Below, one piece after another: positions 35,970 to 45,117 of a stretch of 64,000 nt of DNA. Each line of letters opens with the position of its first letter. Positions within the stretch are counted from its first letter, which is position 1. A program made the translations under genes and the position numbers. The notes below the pieces were generated by a model. That model ran no database searches, had not been told where the DNA came from, and saw only the letters and a list, made by a program, of their open reading frames with translations. The stretch is from Bradyrhizobium arachidis (GTDB lineage: Bacteria > Pseudomonadota > Alphaproteobacteria > Rhizobiales > Xanthobacteraceae), in the NCBI RefSeq assembly GCF_024758505.1, contig NZ_CP077970.1, forward strand, positions 8,308,001 to 8,372,000, written 5' to 3'.

Positions 35970-36765
35970 AGAATGCCAAAATCTCGTCGCGTGCCGCGAT
36001 CGTCGGTTGGCCGGCCTCGTCGATCAGGTGCGCGGTTACGACGCTGTGCGGGGTCGTCACGTGGCGCGCGAAGAACGGCGCAAGATCGGTATTCGCCGCG
36101 CTGTCCGGAAGGACGCGAGCGATGAAGCGGTCGCCGAGCGCCTCCGCATAAGCCGCAAAGCGCTGCGCCATGCAGAACTTGTCGCCCTCGAAGCGATAGG
36201 CCATGACGGTCAAATCCTCCCGCTCGAGCCGTTCGCGGACCGCCCTGACTTCGTCCGGCGCGATTTCGATGCCGGCCGGGTTGTTCAGCGGCAGCGACGG
36301 CTGCGAGAGCACCGGCGCCAACATCGACGGCTCGAGCATCATCGTCAGCGCAAAGTTTCCCGTGAAGCACATCCCGATGGCGCCGACGCCGGGACCGCCG
36401 CACTCGCCATGCGCAAACCGCGCCAGCGACCGCAGCCACCGCGTCACCGGACTGGATTCGTTCGCGGCCAGCGCGCGAAACTCCGCGCTCACGCACGCGC
36501 GCTGAAAGATCGCGGCGCCCTCCTCCGCGCCTGGAACGGCGCCGTCGCGGCCGAACAATGACGGCATATAGAGGGTGAAGCCGGCATCGCGGACCCAGCG
36601 CGCGAACCGCGCGACATGCGGGCTGATGCCCGGCATCTCCGTCATCACGATGACAGCTGGCCCGGCGCCGGCCACGTAGACGCGCTTGCCGACGCCGTCG
36701 AGCGTGATGTCCCGGCGCGCAAAATCTTCCAGCGCATCGTCCTCTTTCATGGACCGCTTTGGCAT
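35935..36765 (-). CDS. dienelactone hydrolase family protein
   Basis: A 276-residue alpha/beta hydrolase. The nucleophile is Cys in the elbow GMCFTGNFAL, as in dienelactone hydrolases; the N-terminal oxyanion segment is AVIVMTEMPGISPHV. A His in a C-terminal HVTTPHSVV segment could complete the triad. ATG 36765 is preferred because GGGGAG sits eight bases upstream; GTG 36771 and ATG 36750 are alternatives. It is divergent from a GlxA-type regulator with a palindromic operator between them, so that regulator likely controls it. Ring-cleavage lactones are the family substrate; the actual one is unknown. Confidence 0.9.
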   Translation of the reverse strand: MPKRSMKEDDALEDFARRDITLDGVGKRVYVAGAGPAVIVMTEMPGISPHVARFARWVRDAGFTLYMPSLFGRDGAVPGAEEGAAIFQRACVSAEFRALAANESSPVTRWLRSLARFAHGECGGPGVGAIGMCFTGNFALTMMLEPSMLAPVLSQPSLPLNNPAGIEIAPDEVRAVRERLEREDLTVMAYRFEGDKFCMAQRFAAYAEALGDRFIARVLPDSAANTDLAPFFARHVTTPHSVVTAHLIDEAGQPTIAARDEILAFFRLRLALPPTH

Positions 36766-36823
36766 TGGCACGACTCCCCTTGAGTGATGCCCCAGCGTTG
36801 CGATCTGGCGGCCGGCGGGCTAG

Positions 36824-36837
36824 TGTCAAAAATGACA
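36824..36837. promoter_or_regulatory. palindromic operator TGTCA-AAAA-TGACA
   Basis: Perfect 5-4-5 dyad in the 92-base gap between the divergent hydrolase and GlxA-like genes. A further half-site, TTGACATG (36853-36860), overlaps the regulator start codon. The position suits autoregulation plus control of the hydrolase. Confidence 0.6.
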
Positions 36838-36857
36838 TTTATCGGGTATTTTTTGAC

Positions 36858-37784
36858 ATGACCAAGGTCGCGGTCGTCGAGATCGAGAAATGCATGGCCT
36901 CGAGCGCGGCGATCACCCACGACGTGCTGGCAACCGCCAACCGGATCGCTGCAAGGCGAGCGCCGCCGTTCGAGGTGACGACGGTGCGTTGCGGATCGCG
37001 CCGGCGCGACGTCGATCTGCGCGCCTTCGAGCTCATCATCGTTCCCGGTCTTGGAACGCCGACGGCGGACGAGCTGGAGCGGAAGCTGAAGAGCCCGGCG
37101 TGCCGCCATGCGGGCGACATGCTGACCGCTGCGTTCGGCCGCGGAGCCATGCTGGCCGCGTCCTGCGCGAGCACGTTCCTGCTGGCAGAGGCGGGCTTGC
37201 TCGAGGGACGGCGGGCGACCACGACATGGTGGCTCGCGCCGCTGTTCCGGCGTCGCTATCCCGACGTCGAGTTGCTGCCGGAGCGGATGGTCGTCGCCGA
37301 TTGGCCGATCGCAACCGGCGGTGCGGCCATGGCGCAGATGGACCTGATGCTTGCAATCGTCAACCGGTTCGCGGGGCCTGGCCTTGCCAAAGCCTGCGCC
37401 AACTATCTGCTGCTGGACGAGCGGCGCTCGCAGGCGCCGTTCATGGCACTGACCTATCTGGCGGGCCAGGACGCGAAGATCGCCAGGGCCGAAAAGTGGG
37501 TGCGCGACAACATCGCGCGCGACTTTGCGGTCGAGGAACTCGCGAGAGCGGTCGCGCTGGCGCCCCGGACATTCGCGCGGCGGGTGGCCGCGACCTGCGG
37601 CGTTTCGCCGATCCAGTTCGTCCAGCGGATCAGGCTGGAGACCGCGCGCTTCCTGCTCGAGACAACGCGCCTGCCGGTCGACGAGATCGCGCGGCAGGTC
37701 GGCTATGCGGAGCCGTCGACGCTTCGCCGGCTGATCCGGCGCGACACCAAACATTCGCCCGGACATTTCCGCCCCGTCGCCTGA
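36858..37784 (+). CDS. GlxA-family transcriptional regulator (DJ-1/PfpI-like domain plus AraC HTH)
   Basis: A 308-residue regulator from ATG 36858; a longer frame from 36759 lacks family sequence. Residues 1-185 form a DJ-1/PfpI-like fold (FELIIVPGLGTPTADELERK, with the nucleophile-elbow-like AASCASTFLLAEAG). Residues 205-305 are an AraC double helix-turn-helix ([40 protein letters not shown]). It probably regulates the divergent dienelactone hydrolase. Confidence 0.92.
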   Translation: MTKVAVVEIEKCMASSAAITHDVLATANRIAARRAPPFEVTTVRCGSRRRDVDLRAFELIIVPGLGTPTADELERKLKSPACRHAGDMLTAAFGRGAMLAASCASTFLLAEAGLLEGRRATTTWWLAPLFRRRYPDVELLPERMVVADWPIATGGAAMAQMDLMLAIVNRFAGPGLAKACANYLLLDERRSQAPFMALTYLAGQDAKIARAEKWVRDNIARDFAVEELARAVALAPRTFARRVAATCGVSPIQFVQRIRLETARFLLETTRLPVDEIARQVGYAEPSTLRRLIRRDTKHSPGHFRPVA

Positions 37785-37889
37785 ATGTTGCCGCGCGCGA
37801 TGCCGCGGGGAACCACGAACGACCGAGGTCGAACAAAACGGCCGCTCGCGCGTCAACCCGGCTGGCGACATGAAGCCGGAGGTCAGGCC

Positions 37890-38165
37890 TTGAGGATTGT
37901 GTCTCATTCCGAAAGCCACATCGTCGAGCTCGACGATGGATCGCGCTGGCAGGTGTTCCCCGGCGACCTCGACATAACCCTCGGCTGGACGCCCGAGACC
38001 GATCTCAGGCTGACCCGCATCGACGGCGATGTGAGCCAGCATGCCCTGATCAGCGACGATGACGCAGGCCGCGTCCGGGTTCTGCCCGAAGGCGCGGACT
38101 GGCCGCAGGACCATGTTCAGGCGGAACTGAGATCGACGCGCCGGAGCGAGCGGGCGACGGAATGA
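37890..38165 (+). CDS. small hypothetical protein with DDGSRWQV motif
   Basis: A 91-residue acidic protein. TTG 37890 is taken as the start because GGAGG lies seven bases upstream; the open frame back to 37785 has no ribosome site and a basic, unlike composition. The core reads IVELDDGSRWQVFPGDLDIT, followed by a second strand-rich part (DLRLTRIDGDVSQHALISDD). It looks like a small beta-barrel. It precedes the polysaccharide genes by 270 bases; no family recognised. Confidence 0.6.
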   Translation: MRIVSHSESHIVELDDGSRWQVFPGDLDITLGWTPETDLRLTRIDGDVSQHALISDDDAGRVRVLPEGADWPQDHVQAELRSTRRSERATE

Positions 38166-38437
38166 CGTGGAAGACGGCGCGCCGTTCGCGATAGTCCTGC
38201 AAACTTCGACGAGATTTTTATCCAGTTCCGGCCCTTGCGACGACAACGGCGCGGCCGGGCCCCGGTTGCCGCAAAGGGCTGGACTAAACTCGGAGTTGAT
38301 GATCACATCTTCCCGCATTGATGCAGGCCAGAATGGCCCGGTCGACCCATAACATCGTCGTTCTGATGTGAGCGGCCGGGCTCTTTTCACCCGGGGGCAC
38401 ATCTGGCGTGGCCCGGTGTCCGGGAAGGCAGGTCAGC

Positions 38438-39703
38438 ATGCGCGAGGCATTGCAGTGGATCGCCGATTCGAGCTGGACCCAGTTCGCGCTCGCCGTCATC
38501 ATCTTCGACATTCCCCGCTATACGCTTTCGCTGCTGTCGCTCGCCCTGCTTGGCCTGACCAGACTGCTTGCCCAGGGCCAGACGCCCGTCCGCACGTCGG
38601 TCAGCGTGATCGTGCCCGCCTTCAATGGCGGCTCCGGCCTGCTTCGATCGGTCGAATCCCTCCGCCAGCAAACCCTGCCGCCGCTCGAGATCATCGTGGT
38701 CGACGACGGCTCCACCGACGACACGCGGGCGATTGCCGAGCAGGCGCGAGCGGCGGGGCTCGTCGACATGGTGATCTGCCACGGCACGCGCTGCGGCCGC
38801 AGCGCCGCGATCAATGCCGCGGCGCGGTTCGCAAGCGGCGAGTTGCTGCTGACGGTGGACGCCGACACCCTGTTCGAGCCGACGGCCGTCGCCAGGCTTG
38901 CATCCGCATTCGCCGATCCGCGCGTCGCGGGCGCAAGCTGCAACATTGCGATCAGCAACGAAACCAGCTCGATCTGGACGCGCCTGCAAGGCATCGAATA
39001 CCTGATGTCGATCAGCGCCGGCAGGACGATCCTCGACATCGTCGGTGCGATTGCCTGCCTGTCCGGCGCCTGCTCGATGTATCGCCGCGACGTCTTCGTG
39101 CGTCATGGCGGGCTCGACGTCGGTCCGGGCGAGGACCTTGAGTTCAGCCTGCGGCTGCGCCGGCTGGGCTATCTCGTCCGCTTCGTGCCGGATGCCTGGG
39201 CCGAGACGGCGGGCGTCGTCAGCGGCCTCGGCCTCTTGCGGCAGCGCGCGCGGTGGGATCGCGACGCCTTGCGAATCCGCCTCATCACCTATGGCGAATT
39301 GCGGTTCTTCCATCGCTTCGAGCGGCTGCCCGACACGCTGCAAAGGCTGGACTTCATCCTGTTCGACCTGATCCCCACGCTCAGCCTTCCGTTCTATCTC
39401 ATCTACCTCATGGTGCTGCTCGGCTCCGACGCCTTCCTGTTTCTCGCGGCGATTTATTTCGCGCTGGTGTGGATTTCGTTCTTCAACCTCGGCCTCGCCT
39501 TCGCCTTGTTCAAGCGCAAGCCGAGCTTCCTCAATCTCGGAGCGGCCCTGCTTTTCCCGATCTATCAAGGCGTCTGGCTGAAATGTGCCCGGCTGGTCTC
39601 CTACTCCTCCGAGATCATCTTCGCGTCCTCCAAGGACGATGACTTCGTGCCGCCGCGCGTGCGGCGCGCATTGTTTGCCGAATCGGAAGGAGCACACCGA
39701 TGA
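38438..39703 (+). CDS. membrane glycosyltransferase family 2 (processive synthase type)
   Basis: A 421-residue protein starting at ATG 38438. A membrane segment (about 15-42) precedes a GT-A domain with the processive-synthase signature: VIVPAFNGG, IIVVDDGSTDDT, VDADTLF (DxD), GPGEDLEFS, and QRARW (QxxRW). Two to three membrane segments near the C-terminus (PTLSLPFYLIYLMVLLGSDA, AIYFALVWISFFNLGLAFAL) should form the export channel. Its stop overlaps the next gene by four bases. The pairing with an HlyD-like partner resembles Alg8/Alg44 or BcsA-type secretion, so it probably polymerises and exports a polysaccharide of unknown sugar. Confidence 0.92.
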   Translation: MREALQWIADSSWTQFALAVIIFDIPRYTLSLLSLALLGLTRLLAQGQTPVRTSVSVIVPAFNGGSGLLRSVESLRQQTLPPLEIIVVDDGSTDDTRAIAEQARAAGLVDMVICHGTRCGRSAAINAAARFASGELLLTVDADTLFEPTAVARLASAFADPRVAGASCNIAISNETSSIWTRLQGIEYLMSISAGRTILDIVGAIACLSGACSMYRRDVFVRHGGLDVGPGEDLEFSLRLRRLGYLVRFVPDAWAETAGVVSGLGLLRQRARWDRDALRIRLITYGELRFFHRFERLPDTLQRLDFILFDLIPTLSLPFYLIYLMVLLGSDAFLFLAAIYFALVWISFFNLGLAFALFKRKPSFLNLGAALLFPIYQGVWLKCARLVSYSSEIIFASSKDDDFVPPRVRRALFAESEGAHR

Positions 39704-40746
39704 ACGTCGCCATCCACAGGCTCGATCCGAACGTTCCCGATCCGGTCGAAAGCCGCCGCAGCGCCGCGGGACGGCTGGTGCGCTTCGCCTATGCGACGGG
39801 CGTATTCGGCGTGCTCGGCTTCCTGGCGGTCTATTTCGGCGCTCAGCTGGTGTATCGGAGCGGACCGGGAACCGTGTCGTCGCCGCCGCACGTCGTTTCG
39901 CTGCCATATCTCGTGCAGGTCGCGGAGGTCACGGTGACGCCGGGCACCACGGTCAAGGCCGGCGACCGGATCGCACAAATTCGCTCCCCCGAGCGAGACA
40001 ATGTCGTGGCGACATATATGCGAGCTCTCGCCAACATCGCGAGCCGGCGATCGGAACTGCGCATCCGGGAACGGGTCGCGCAGGAGACGCTCGAGGCGGC
40101 GAAGGCATACAGGCAAGTGACGGAAGACGCCGTCGACCAGATCGAAGCCTCGAGCGCGGCGAGCCTGACGTTTCGCCTCGAACTGCTGCGGGAGCGCGGC
40201 CTGGCGCGCAAGGCCGTCATTTCACAGGAGGCGGAGATTGCGGAGTCCGCTACGCAGCTCAAGGACCTGAACGATTTTGGGCAGCAGCTGCGCGACCATC
40301 TCGACGAGGTGGAACGGAATTTTGCCGGCGGGCGCGTGCAGGCGCCCATCGCCGGCATCGTCTCGACCAATCTTGCGAATGTCGGACAATCGCTGGTGGC
40401 GGGCACACCGATCGCCGAAATCCTCGATCCAACCGACATCTTCGTCGACTGGTACATTCCGAACGCCCGCCTGGTGGAGCCCAGGGTCGGCAATCGAGTG
40501 CTGGTCGTGTTCGGCAATCGTCGCATCGCCGGAACGATTGCGGAGATTTTGCCGGTGTCGCTCGTCTATGCCGCAAGCCGGCAACCGTTGACGCGTGACC
40601 GCCCCGCGGCCCAGATCGCACGCGTTCGGTTCGACGCGGAGGCTGCGCCGCCGCCGCTGAATTCAACCGTTTTCGTGCACATGTACTATACGAACCTGGC
40701 GTCACGGTTTGCCGCGTCGTTGGTCCGCCTGCTTGGCCTGCAATAG
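39700..40746 (+). CDS. HlyD-family periplasmic adaptor (polysaccharide export partner)
   Basis: A 348-residue membrane-fusion protein coupled by an ATGA overlap to the glycosyltransferase. One membrane anchor lies at about residues 28-48 (VRFAYATGVFGVLGFLAVYF). It is followed by a split biotinyl-lipoyl domain (VTPGTTVKAGDRIAQI, then RVQAPIAGIVSTNLANVGQS), a helical hairpin between the halves (SRRSELRIRERVAQETLEAA), and a beta-barrel (NRVLVVFGNRRIAG). Compared with Alg44 it lacks an N-terminal PilZ domain, so c-di-GMP control would have to come from elsewhere. Confidence 0.9.
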   Translation: MNVAIHRLDPNVPDPVESRRSAAGRLVRFAYATGVFGVLGFLAVYFGAQLVYRSGPGTVSSPPHVVSLPYLVQVAEVTVTPGTTVKAGDRIAQIRSPERDNVVATYMRALANIASRRSELRIRERVAQETLEAAKAYRQVTEDAVDQIEASSAASLTFRLELLRERGLARKAVISQEAEIAESATQLKDLNDFGQQLRDHLDEVERNFAGGRVQAPIAGIVSTNLANVGQSLVAGTPIAEILDPTDIFVDWYIPNARLVEPRVGNRVLVVFGNRRIAGTIAEILPVSLVYAASRQPLTRDRPAAQIARVRFDAEAAPPPLNSTVFVHMYYTNLASRFAASLVRLLGLQ

Positions 40747-40775
40747 GCCGAGCGGTCAGAACGGAGGACACGAAG

Positions 40776-41039
40776 ATGCAAATCAGCGCGAATCAATCGA
40801 ATTGTCCGGTCTGCCAGAACCGGCTCGCGTTCGACCAGATCCTGCATCACATGGTCTGTGCCTATGTCGGACCGTCCGGCGATTTCGGCGAGACGGACGA
40901 CGGCTATGTCTGCCCGAAGTGCCGGCGCGGCATCGTCTCAAGCGACCCGGCGTGCGAAATCGTCGGCACCAGTGCCCGGTGCAGCGCCTGCGGCAAGGAG
41001 ATGATCGTGTCGCCGGCCGCGAGCACGATGAGGCGTTGA
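40776..41039 (+). CDS. small zinc-ribbon protein
   Basis: An 87-residue cytoplasmic protein with three CxxC pairs (CPVC, CPKC, CSAC) plus isolated Cys, enough for two zinc sites. The middle section (MVCAYVGPSGDFGETDDGYV before CPKC) resembles the TackOD1-type metal-binding output domain, a family call made from memory with limited certainty. It lies 29 bases after the HlyD gene and is probably the third gene of the polysaccharide operon. Such domains are usually signalling outputs; a regulatory role is inferred. Confidence 0.75.
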   Translation: MQISANQSNCPVCQNRLAFDQILHHMVCAYVGPSGDFGETDDGYVCPKCRRGIVSSDPACEIVGTSARCSACGKEMIVSPAASTMRR

Positions 41040-41125
41040 GTTTTAACGTGCTTCGCGCTGGCTGCCTAACCAGGGTCGGATACGCTACAGCAGGCTGCGA
41101 TGCCCACAGCCAGGATGGTGAACGA

Positions 41126-42892
41126 TCAGGCCGCGCGTACCGAATTCAGGAACCTGGCGACCTCCGTCTTCAGGCGATTGCTGTCCGACGACAGCGACTG
41201 TGCCGCAGATAGCACCTGAGAGGACGCCGAACCAGTCTCGCTCGCACCGCGCTGCACGTCGACGATGTTGGAGGACACTTGCTGGGTGCCTTGCGCAGCC
41301 TGCTGGATATTGCGGGAGATTTCCTGCGTCGCCGCGCCCTGCTCTTCGACCGCGGCCGCGATCGTAGAGGATATCTCCGATAGCTTCTCGATGGTCCCGC
41401 TGATGTCCTCGATCGCAGAGACCGATACCTGCGTCGCGGCCTGGATGCTGGAGACCTGCAGGCCGATTTCGCCCGTCGCCTTCGCCGTCTGTTCGGCGAG
41501 GGCCTTGACCTCGGAGGCGACCACGGCAAAGCCGCGGCCGGCGTCGCCGGCACGTGCGGCTTCGATGGTGGCGTTGAGCGCCAGAAGGTTGGTCTGACCC
41601 GCGATCGTGTTGATGAGCTCGACGACGTCGCCGATCCGGGCCGCCGCCTTGGACAATTCGCCCACCCGCTCCGTGGTCGAGCGCGCCTGACCGACGGCAT
41701 CGGATGCCATGCGCGCAGACTCCTGCACCTGGCGGCCGATCTCATTGACCGAGGACGACAACTCCTCCGTGGCGGAGGCGACCGATTGGACGTTGGCGGT
41801 GGCCTCTTCCGAAGCCGCAGTCACCACGCCGGTCAGCTTCTGCGAATTCTCGGCTGTCGCCGTCAGCGTGGTCGCGGAAGCCTCGAGCTCGGTCGAGGCG
41901 GAGGACACTGTCTCGACGATCTTGCCGACCGCCGACTCGAACTGATCCGCGAGCCGGTGCATGTCCGCCTTGCGCTGCGCGGCGGCGATTTGCTCCTCTT
42001 TGGCCTTGGCTTCGGCCTCGTCGCGCGCCTTCTTCTCCGCAACCAGTTTGAACTTCTCGACCGCGCCGGCGACGTCGCCGATTTCGTCCTTCCGCCCAAG
42101 GCCCGGCAACACCACCGAAAGATTGCCCTCGGCGAGTTCGAGCATGGCCCTGGTCAGCGCGGCGATCGGACGAGCAATGGTGAAGACCGAGAATACGCAG
42201 GTGCCGATCAGGAGCAGCGTAACGGCGATGCCGATCGCCATCGCGTTATGTTCCGTCGACGCCATCGCCTGTTGCGCCTGGGTGCCGCCCTCTTCGGCGC
42301 GGTGCTTGGCGAATTGGATGACCTCATTGGCCAGCGCCTCGAGTTCCTTCGCTATGGGCGCAGCGACTTCGCGAGTGAGGCGATCGGCCTCATGACGGAA
42401 TTTCACCAGGCGGGCCGCGGCCTCGGCCGGCAGTTCACTATTGCTGCCACGCTTTGACTCGATCGCGACAACTTCGCTCTGAGCCGCGGCGACCTGCCTT
42501 GCGGCATCATTGTTGTAGCGATCGACCAGCTCGGTCATCTTCTGAAGCCGCGCGCGGTTCTCGGGCGACTTCGACAGCTTGAGGGCCTCGCCGATGAAGT
42601 CCTGTGCAGATTTCTGACGAAGCGTCAGATATTCCTGTCCTGACTGCATTTCGGCAGCATTGTCCGCGAGTCGGATGTCGCGAAGCCCAACCATCATGCC
42701 GCGAACCGCAGCCTTCGCCTCGACCGCACTGCGGACGATAGTCTGTTGGCTGCCGGCGTACTCGTTCGCCGTTCCTGTCGTTGCGTTGCCGGTCATTTGG
42801 ACCAAGATCAAGCCACCGACCAGCAGGATGCTGAGCAAGGAGGTAATCGCGAGCTTGGCCCCAATCCGCAAGTTCTGAATAGAACGCAACAT
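41126..42892 (-). CDS. methyl-accepting chemotaxis protein with helical-bundle sensor
   Basis: A 588-residue chemoreceptor. An N-terminal membrane segment (about 13-33), a helical periplasmic sensor (to about 215, Ala/Glu/Arg-rich, no Cache features), a second membrane segment ([20 protein letters not shown]), a HAMP domain and a coiled-coil signalling region with [20 protein letters not shown]. The sensor looks like a four-helix or HBM-type bundle. The C-terminal region is close to that of the receptor at 29961 but the sensors differ, so the two see different stimuli. Confidence 0.95.
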   Translation of the reverse strand: MLRSIQNLRIGAKLAITSLLSILLVGGLILVQMTGNATTGTANEYAGSQQTIVRSAVEAKAAVRGMMVGLRDIRLADNAAEMQSGQEYLTLRQKSAQDFIGEALKLSKSPENRARLQKMTELVDRYNNDAARQVAAAQSEVVAIESKRGSNSELPAEAAARLVKFRHEADRLTREVAAPIAKELEALANEVIQFAKHRAEEGGTQAQQAMASTEHNAMAIGIAVTLLLIGTCVFSVFTIARPIAALTRAMLELAEGNLSVVLPGLGRKDEIGDVAGAVEKFKLVAEKKARDEAEAKAKEEQIAAAQRKADMHRLADQFESAVGKIVETVSSASTELEASATTLTATAENSQKLTGVVTAASEEATANVQSVASATEELSSSVNEIGRQVQESARMASDAVGQARSTTERVGELSKAAARIGDVVELINTIAGQTNLLALNATIEAARAGDAGRGFAVVASEVKALAEQTAKATGEIGLQVSSIQAATQVSVSAIEDISGTIEKLSEISSTIAAAVEEQGAATQEISRNIQQAAQGTQQVSSNIVDVQRGASETGSASSQVLSAAQSLSSDSNRLKTEVARFLNSVRAA

Positions 42893-43038
42893 AATTGGAT
42901 TCTCTCTCCGGACGAACGTCCCAAAAAATGCGAACGCAACTCTTGCAAGCGATCGCCGGGACCATAGGATCGAGTTCCCAAGTTAACGTTAACCGGGGAC
43001 AGCCGTAGAACTACGGAACAGAGGGCGCCATTGCCCGC

Positions 43039-43251
43039 CTATTCGATCACCTCGTCGGCGCAGGCGAGGAGCGATGAGGGAATCCGAAGCCCGACCGATT
43101 TTGCAGCCCAGAGATTGATGACCAGCTCCGTCCTCGTGATTTGCCGGAGCAAGTCGGCTGGCTTGTCGCCCCTGAGAATACGCGCCGCATAGGCTCCCAT
43201 CAGATATCCGGCATCCGCAAAGCGGGCGCCGAAGCTCACGACGCCACCTCT
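43039..43251 (-). pseudogene. C-terminal remnant of an ABC_sub_bind-type substrate-binding protein
   Basis: About 70 codons read VVSFGARFADAGYLMGAYAA ... GDKPADLLRQ ... LVINLWAAKSVGLRIPSSLL ... ADEVIE and stop, which matches the C-terminal end of the TrpX-like ABC_sub_bind family (usual length about 320). The preceding 49 codons in the same frame (up to 43398) do not match the family, and no signal peptide or permease genes are present. It is a truncated gene, 177 bases from tRNA-Glu. Confidence 0.7.
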
Positions 43252-43427
43252 TCCGCTTTTGTACGCAGGAGGAGGCGCCCGACAATCGCTAGCGATGTGA
43301 ATGAAGTCCGCTGCCTGAAAGACTCGGCCGATGCAGTCTGCGGTGCGCAATCGGGCATCAAGCGACACAGCGCCGCCCGATGGAACGACTCGTGTCACTT
43401 CGGAGAATGTCGGAAAATGGCGAAGGC

Positions 43428-43502
43428 TGGCGCTCCCTAGGGGAATCGAACCCCTGTTTCAGCCTTGAGAGGGCCGCGTCCTAACCGCTAGACGAAGGGA
43501 GC
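43428..43502 (-). tRNA. tRNA-Glu (anticodon CUC)
   Basis: On the minus strand GCTCCCT pairs with AGGGAGC as the acceptor stem. The D-arm contains TAGCGGTTAGGA, the anticodon stem is CGGCC / GGCTG with loop CTCTCAA (anticodon CTC), the T-loop is GTTCGATTC, and the CCA end is encoded. A 75-base gene including CCA. Confidence 0.97.
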
Positions 43503-43558
43503 GTGTGGAGTACCGAATAGCCTCGAAATCTGTCGTTCGCAAGGACCGAACGGGGATT

Positions 43559-43894
43559 TCATGGCTCATTGGCAAATTTCAGCCGTCCGACCGGTTTCAG
43601 CGTGTGGGCGTCGAAGGTGCGGATTTCCGTCACCCCGCCGACATCGATCGTGATCACCAGGCGGTCGCCGGCAACCGCGGTGGCCACGATTTTCGCGCCC
43701 TTGGGCAGCGTCGCGGTGATGTCAGCGGTCTCGGCCGCCCTTCCCTCCGACTTGAAAAGGCGGTAGCCCACCGCGATCAGGACGGCGCAGATCGCAAGCG
43801 CCGTCGTCAACCCCGCGATCAGCATCATCCGCCGCACCCGCGCAAACAGCGCGGCCTGCTCGGGGCTCGGTTCGGGAACAACGGTTTCGGTCAT
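43559..43894 (-). CDS. small single-span membrane protein (possibly DUF6476)
   Basis: A 111-residue protein with a membrane segment at about residues 24-46 (MMLIAGLTTALAICAVLIAV) and a short C-terminal beta-rich domain (GAKIVATAVAGDRLVITIDV, then TFDAHTLKPVGRLKF). The position and pattern match a small Rhizobiales family commonly next to rluD-like genes. Its ATG overlaps the ATG of the divergent pseudouridine synthase gene by two bases, so its promoter must lie within that gene. Confidence 0.8.
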   Translation of the reverse strand: MTETVVPEPSPEQAALFARVRRMMLIAGLTTALAICAVLIAVGYRLFKSEGRAAETADITATLPKGAKIVATAVAGDRLVITIDVGGVTEIRTFDAHTLKPVGRLKFANEP

Positions 43895-44900
43895 GGACGG
43901 CTCGGGTTCGGCTCAGAGGTTGGAGGTGACGGTCGCGGGCGACGAGGGATCGGCCCGGCTCGACCGCGTGCTGGCGGCGCGCTTGCCGGACCTGTCGCGA
44001 TCGAGGCTGAAAGCCCTGATTCTGGCGGGTGCGGTGACGCGCGAGGCGGCCGCAATCCGCGACCCCGCTTATCATGTCGCCGCAGGCGATACGATCATAA
44101 TCGACGTGCCGGAAGCCGCGCCCGCAGAGCCCAAGGGCGAAAATATCGCGCTCGACATCGTGTTCGAGGACGACGACATCATCGTCATCAACAAGCCAAA
44201 AGGCCTGGTGGTCCATCCGGCGGCCGGGCATGAGACCGGCACGCTGGTGAATGCGTTGATCGCCCATTGCGGCACCTCGCTGTCGGGCATCGGCGGTGTG
44301 CGCCGCCCCGGCATCGTGCATCGCCTCGACAAGGACACGACCGGGCTGATGGTGGTCGCCAAGAACGACCTCGCCCATGCGTCGCTGACCGCGCAATTCG
44401 CCGATCACGGTCGCACCGGACCGATGCGTCGCGGCTACATGGCTTTTGCCTGGGGCGTACCGAACCGGCACCGCGGCACCGTCGATGCACCGATCGACCG
44501 CCACCCGCATGCGCGGGAGAAGATGGCGGTGCGCCAGAGCGGCCGCGAGGCCGTGACCCATTGGGAGATCCTCGAGAGTTTTGCCGGGCGCGACGGCAAG
44601 CCGGTCGCCGCACTTCTTGCCTGCGAGCTCGAGACCGGACGCACCCACCAGATCCGCGTCCACCTCGCCCATATCGGCCATCCCCTGATGGGCGACGCTG
44701 TCTACGGCCCGCACTTCAAGACCAAGGCGAACCAGCTCGGGCCGGAGTCGCAGGCCGCCCTGACCGCCCTGGGACGGCAGGCCCTGCATGCTTATCTGCT
44801 GGTATTGGAGCACCCGAGAAGCGGAGAACTTCTCCATTGGGAAGCGCCATTGCCGGAGGATTTGCTTCTCCTCGAGGGGGCGCTGAAAGCGGCGCTATGA
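43893..44900 (+). CDS. RluA-family 23S rRNA pseudouridine synthase
   Basis: A 335-residue RNA-modifying enzyme. An S4 RNA-binding domain (about 20-85, SARLDRVLAARLPDLSRSRL) is followed by the catalytic domain with IVHRLDKDTTGLMVVAKN, whose Asp is the nucleophile, and ELETGRTHQIRVHLAHIGHP. This matches RluD/RluC types that modify helix 69 or other 23S sites; the exact target is inferred only from family. ATG 43893 is used although no room is left for a separate promoter; a later start is possible but would cut into the S4 domain. Confidence 0.93.
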   Translation: MDGSGSAQRLEVTVAGDEGSARLDRVLAARLPDLSRSRLKALILAGAVTREAAAIRDPAYHVAAGDTIIIDVPEAAPAEPKGENIALDIVFEDDDIIVINKPKGLVVHPAAGHETGTLVNALIAHCGTSLSGIGGVRRPGIVHRLDKDTTGLMVVAKNDLAHASLTAQFADHGRTGPMRRGYMAFAWGVPNRHRGTVDAPIDRHPHAREKMAVRQSGREAVTHWEILESFAGRDGKPVAALLACELETGRTHQIRVHLAHIGHPLMGDAVYGPHFKTKANQLGPESQAALTALGRQALHAYLLVLEHPRSGELLHWEAPLPEDLLLLEGALKAAL

Positions 44901-45117
44901 CGCAGGCCGCTTCAGAAAGGCTTTACATTACAAAAAGTTATAGCGGCCACACGGGGACGTGACGTCAGTAATCCTTCCCTAAATGGCTCCTCATGGGGTA
45001 TATTGCGCCTGCGTTGAAGAGATCAACGCGGAACATCGCAGCCCGGCCGGCTTTGACACAGCGGTCGTCTGCCTGGCCCGCCGCTATCGGGGGCCTGAAC
45101 ACTTTGGAGGGCGCTCA

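Noticed and set aside
43252..43398. Upstream part of the ABC binding-protein fragment as coding sequence
   Set aside because: The 49 in-frame codons do not resemble the family in this or the other frames that I checked by eye.
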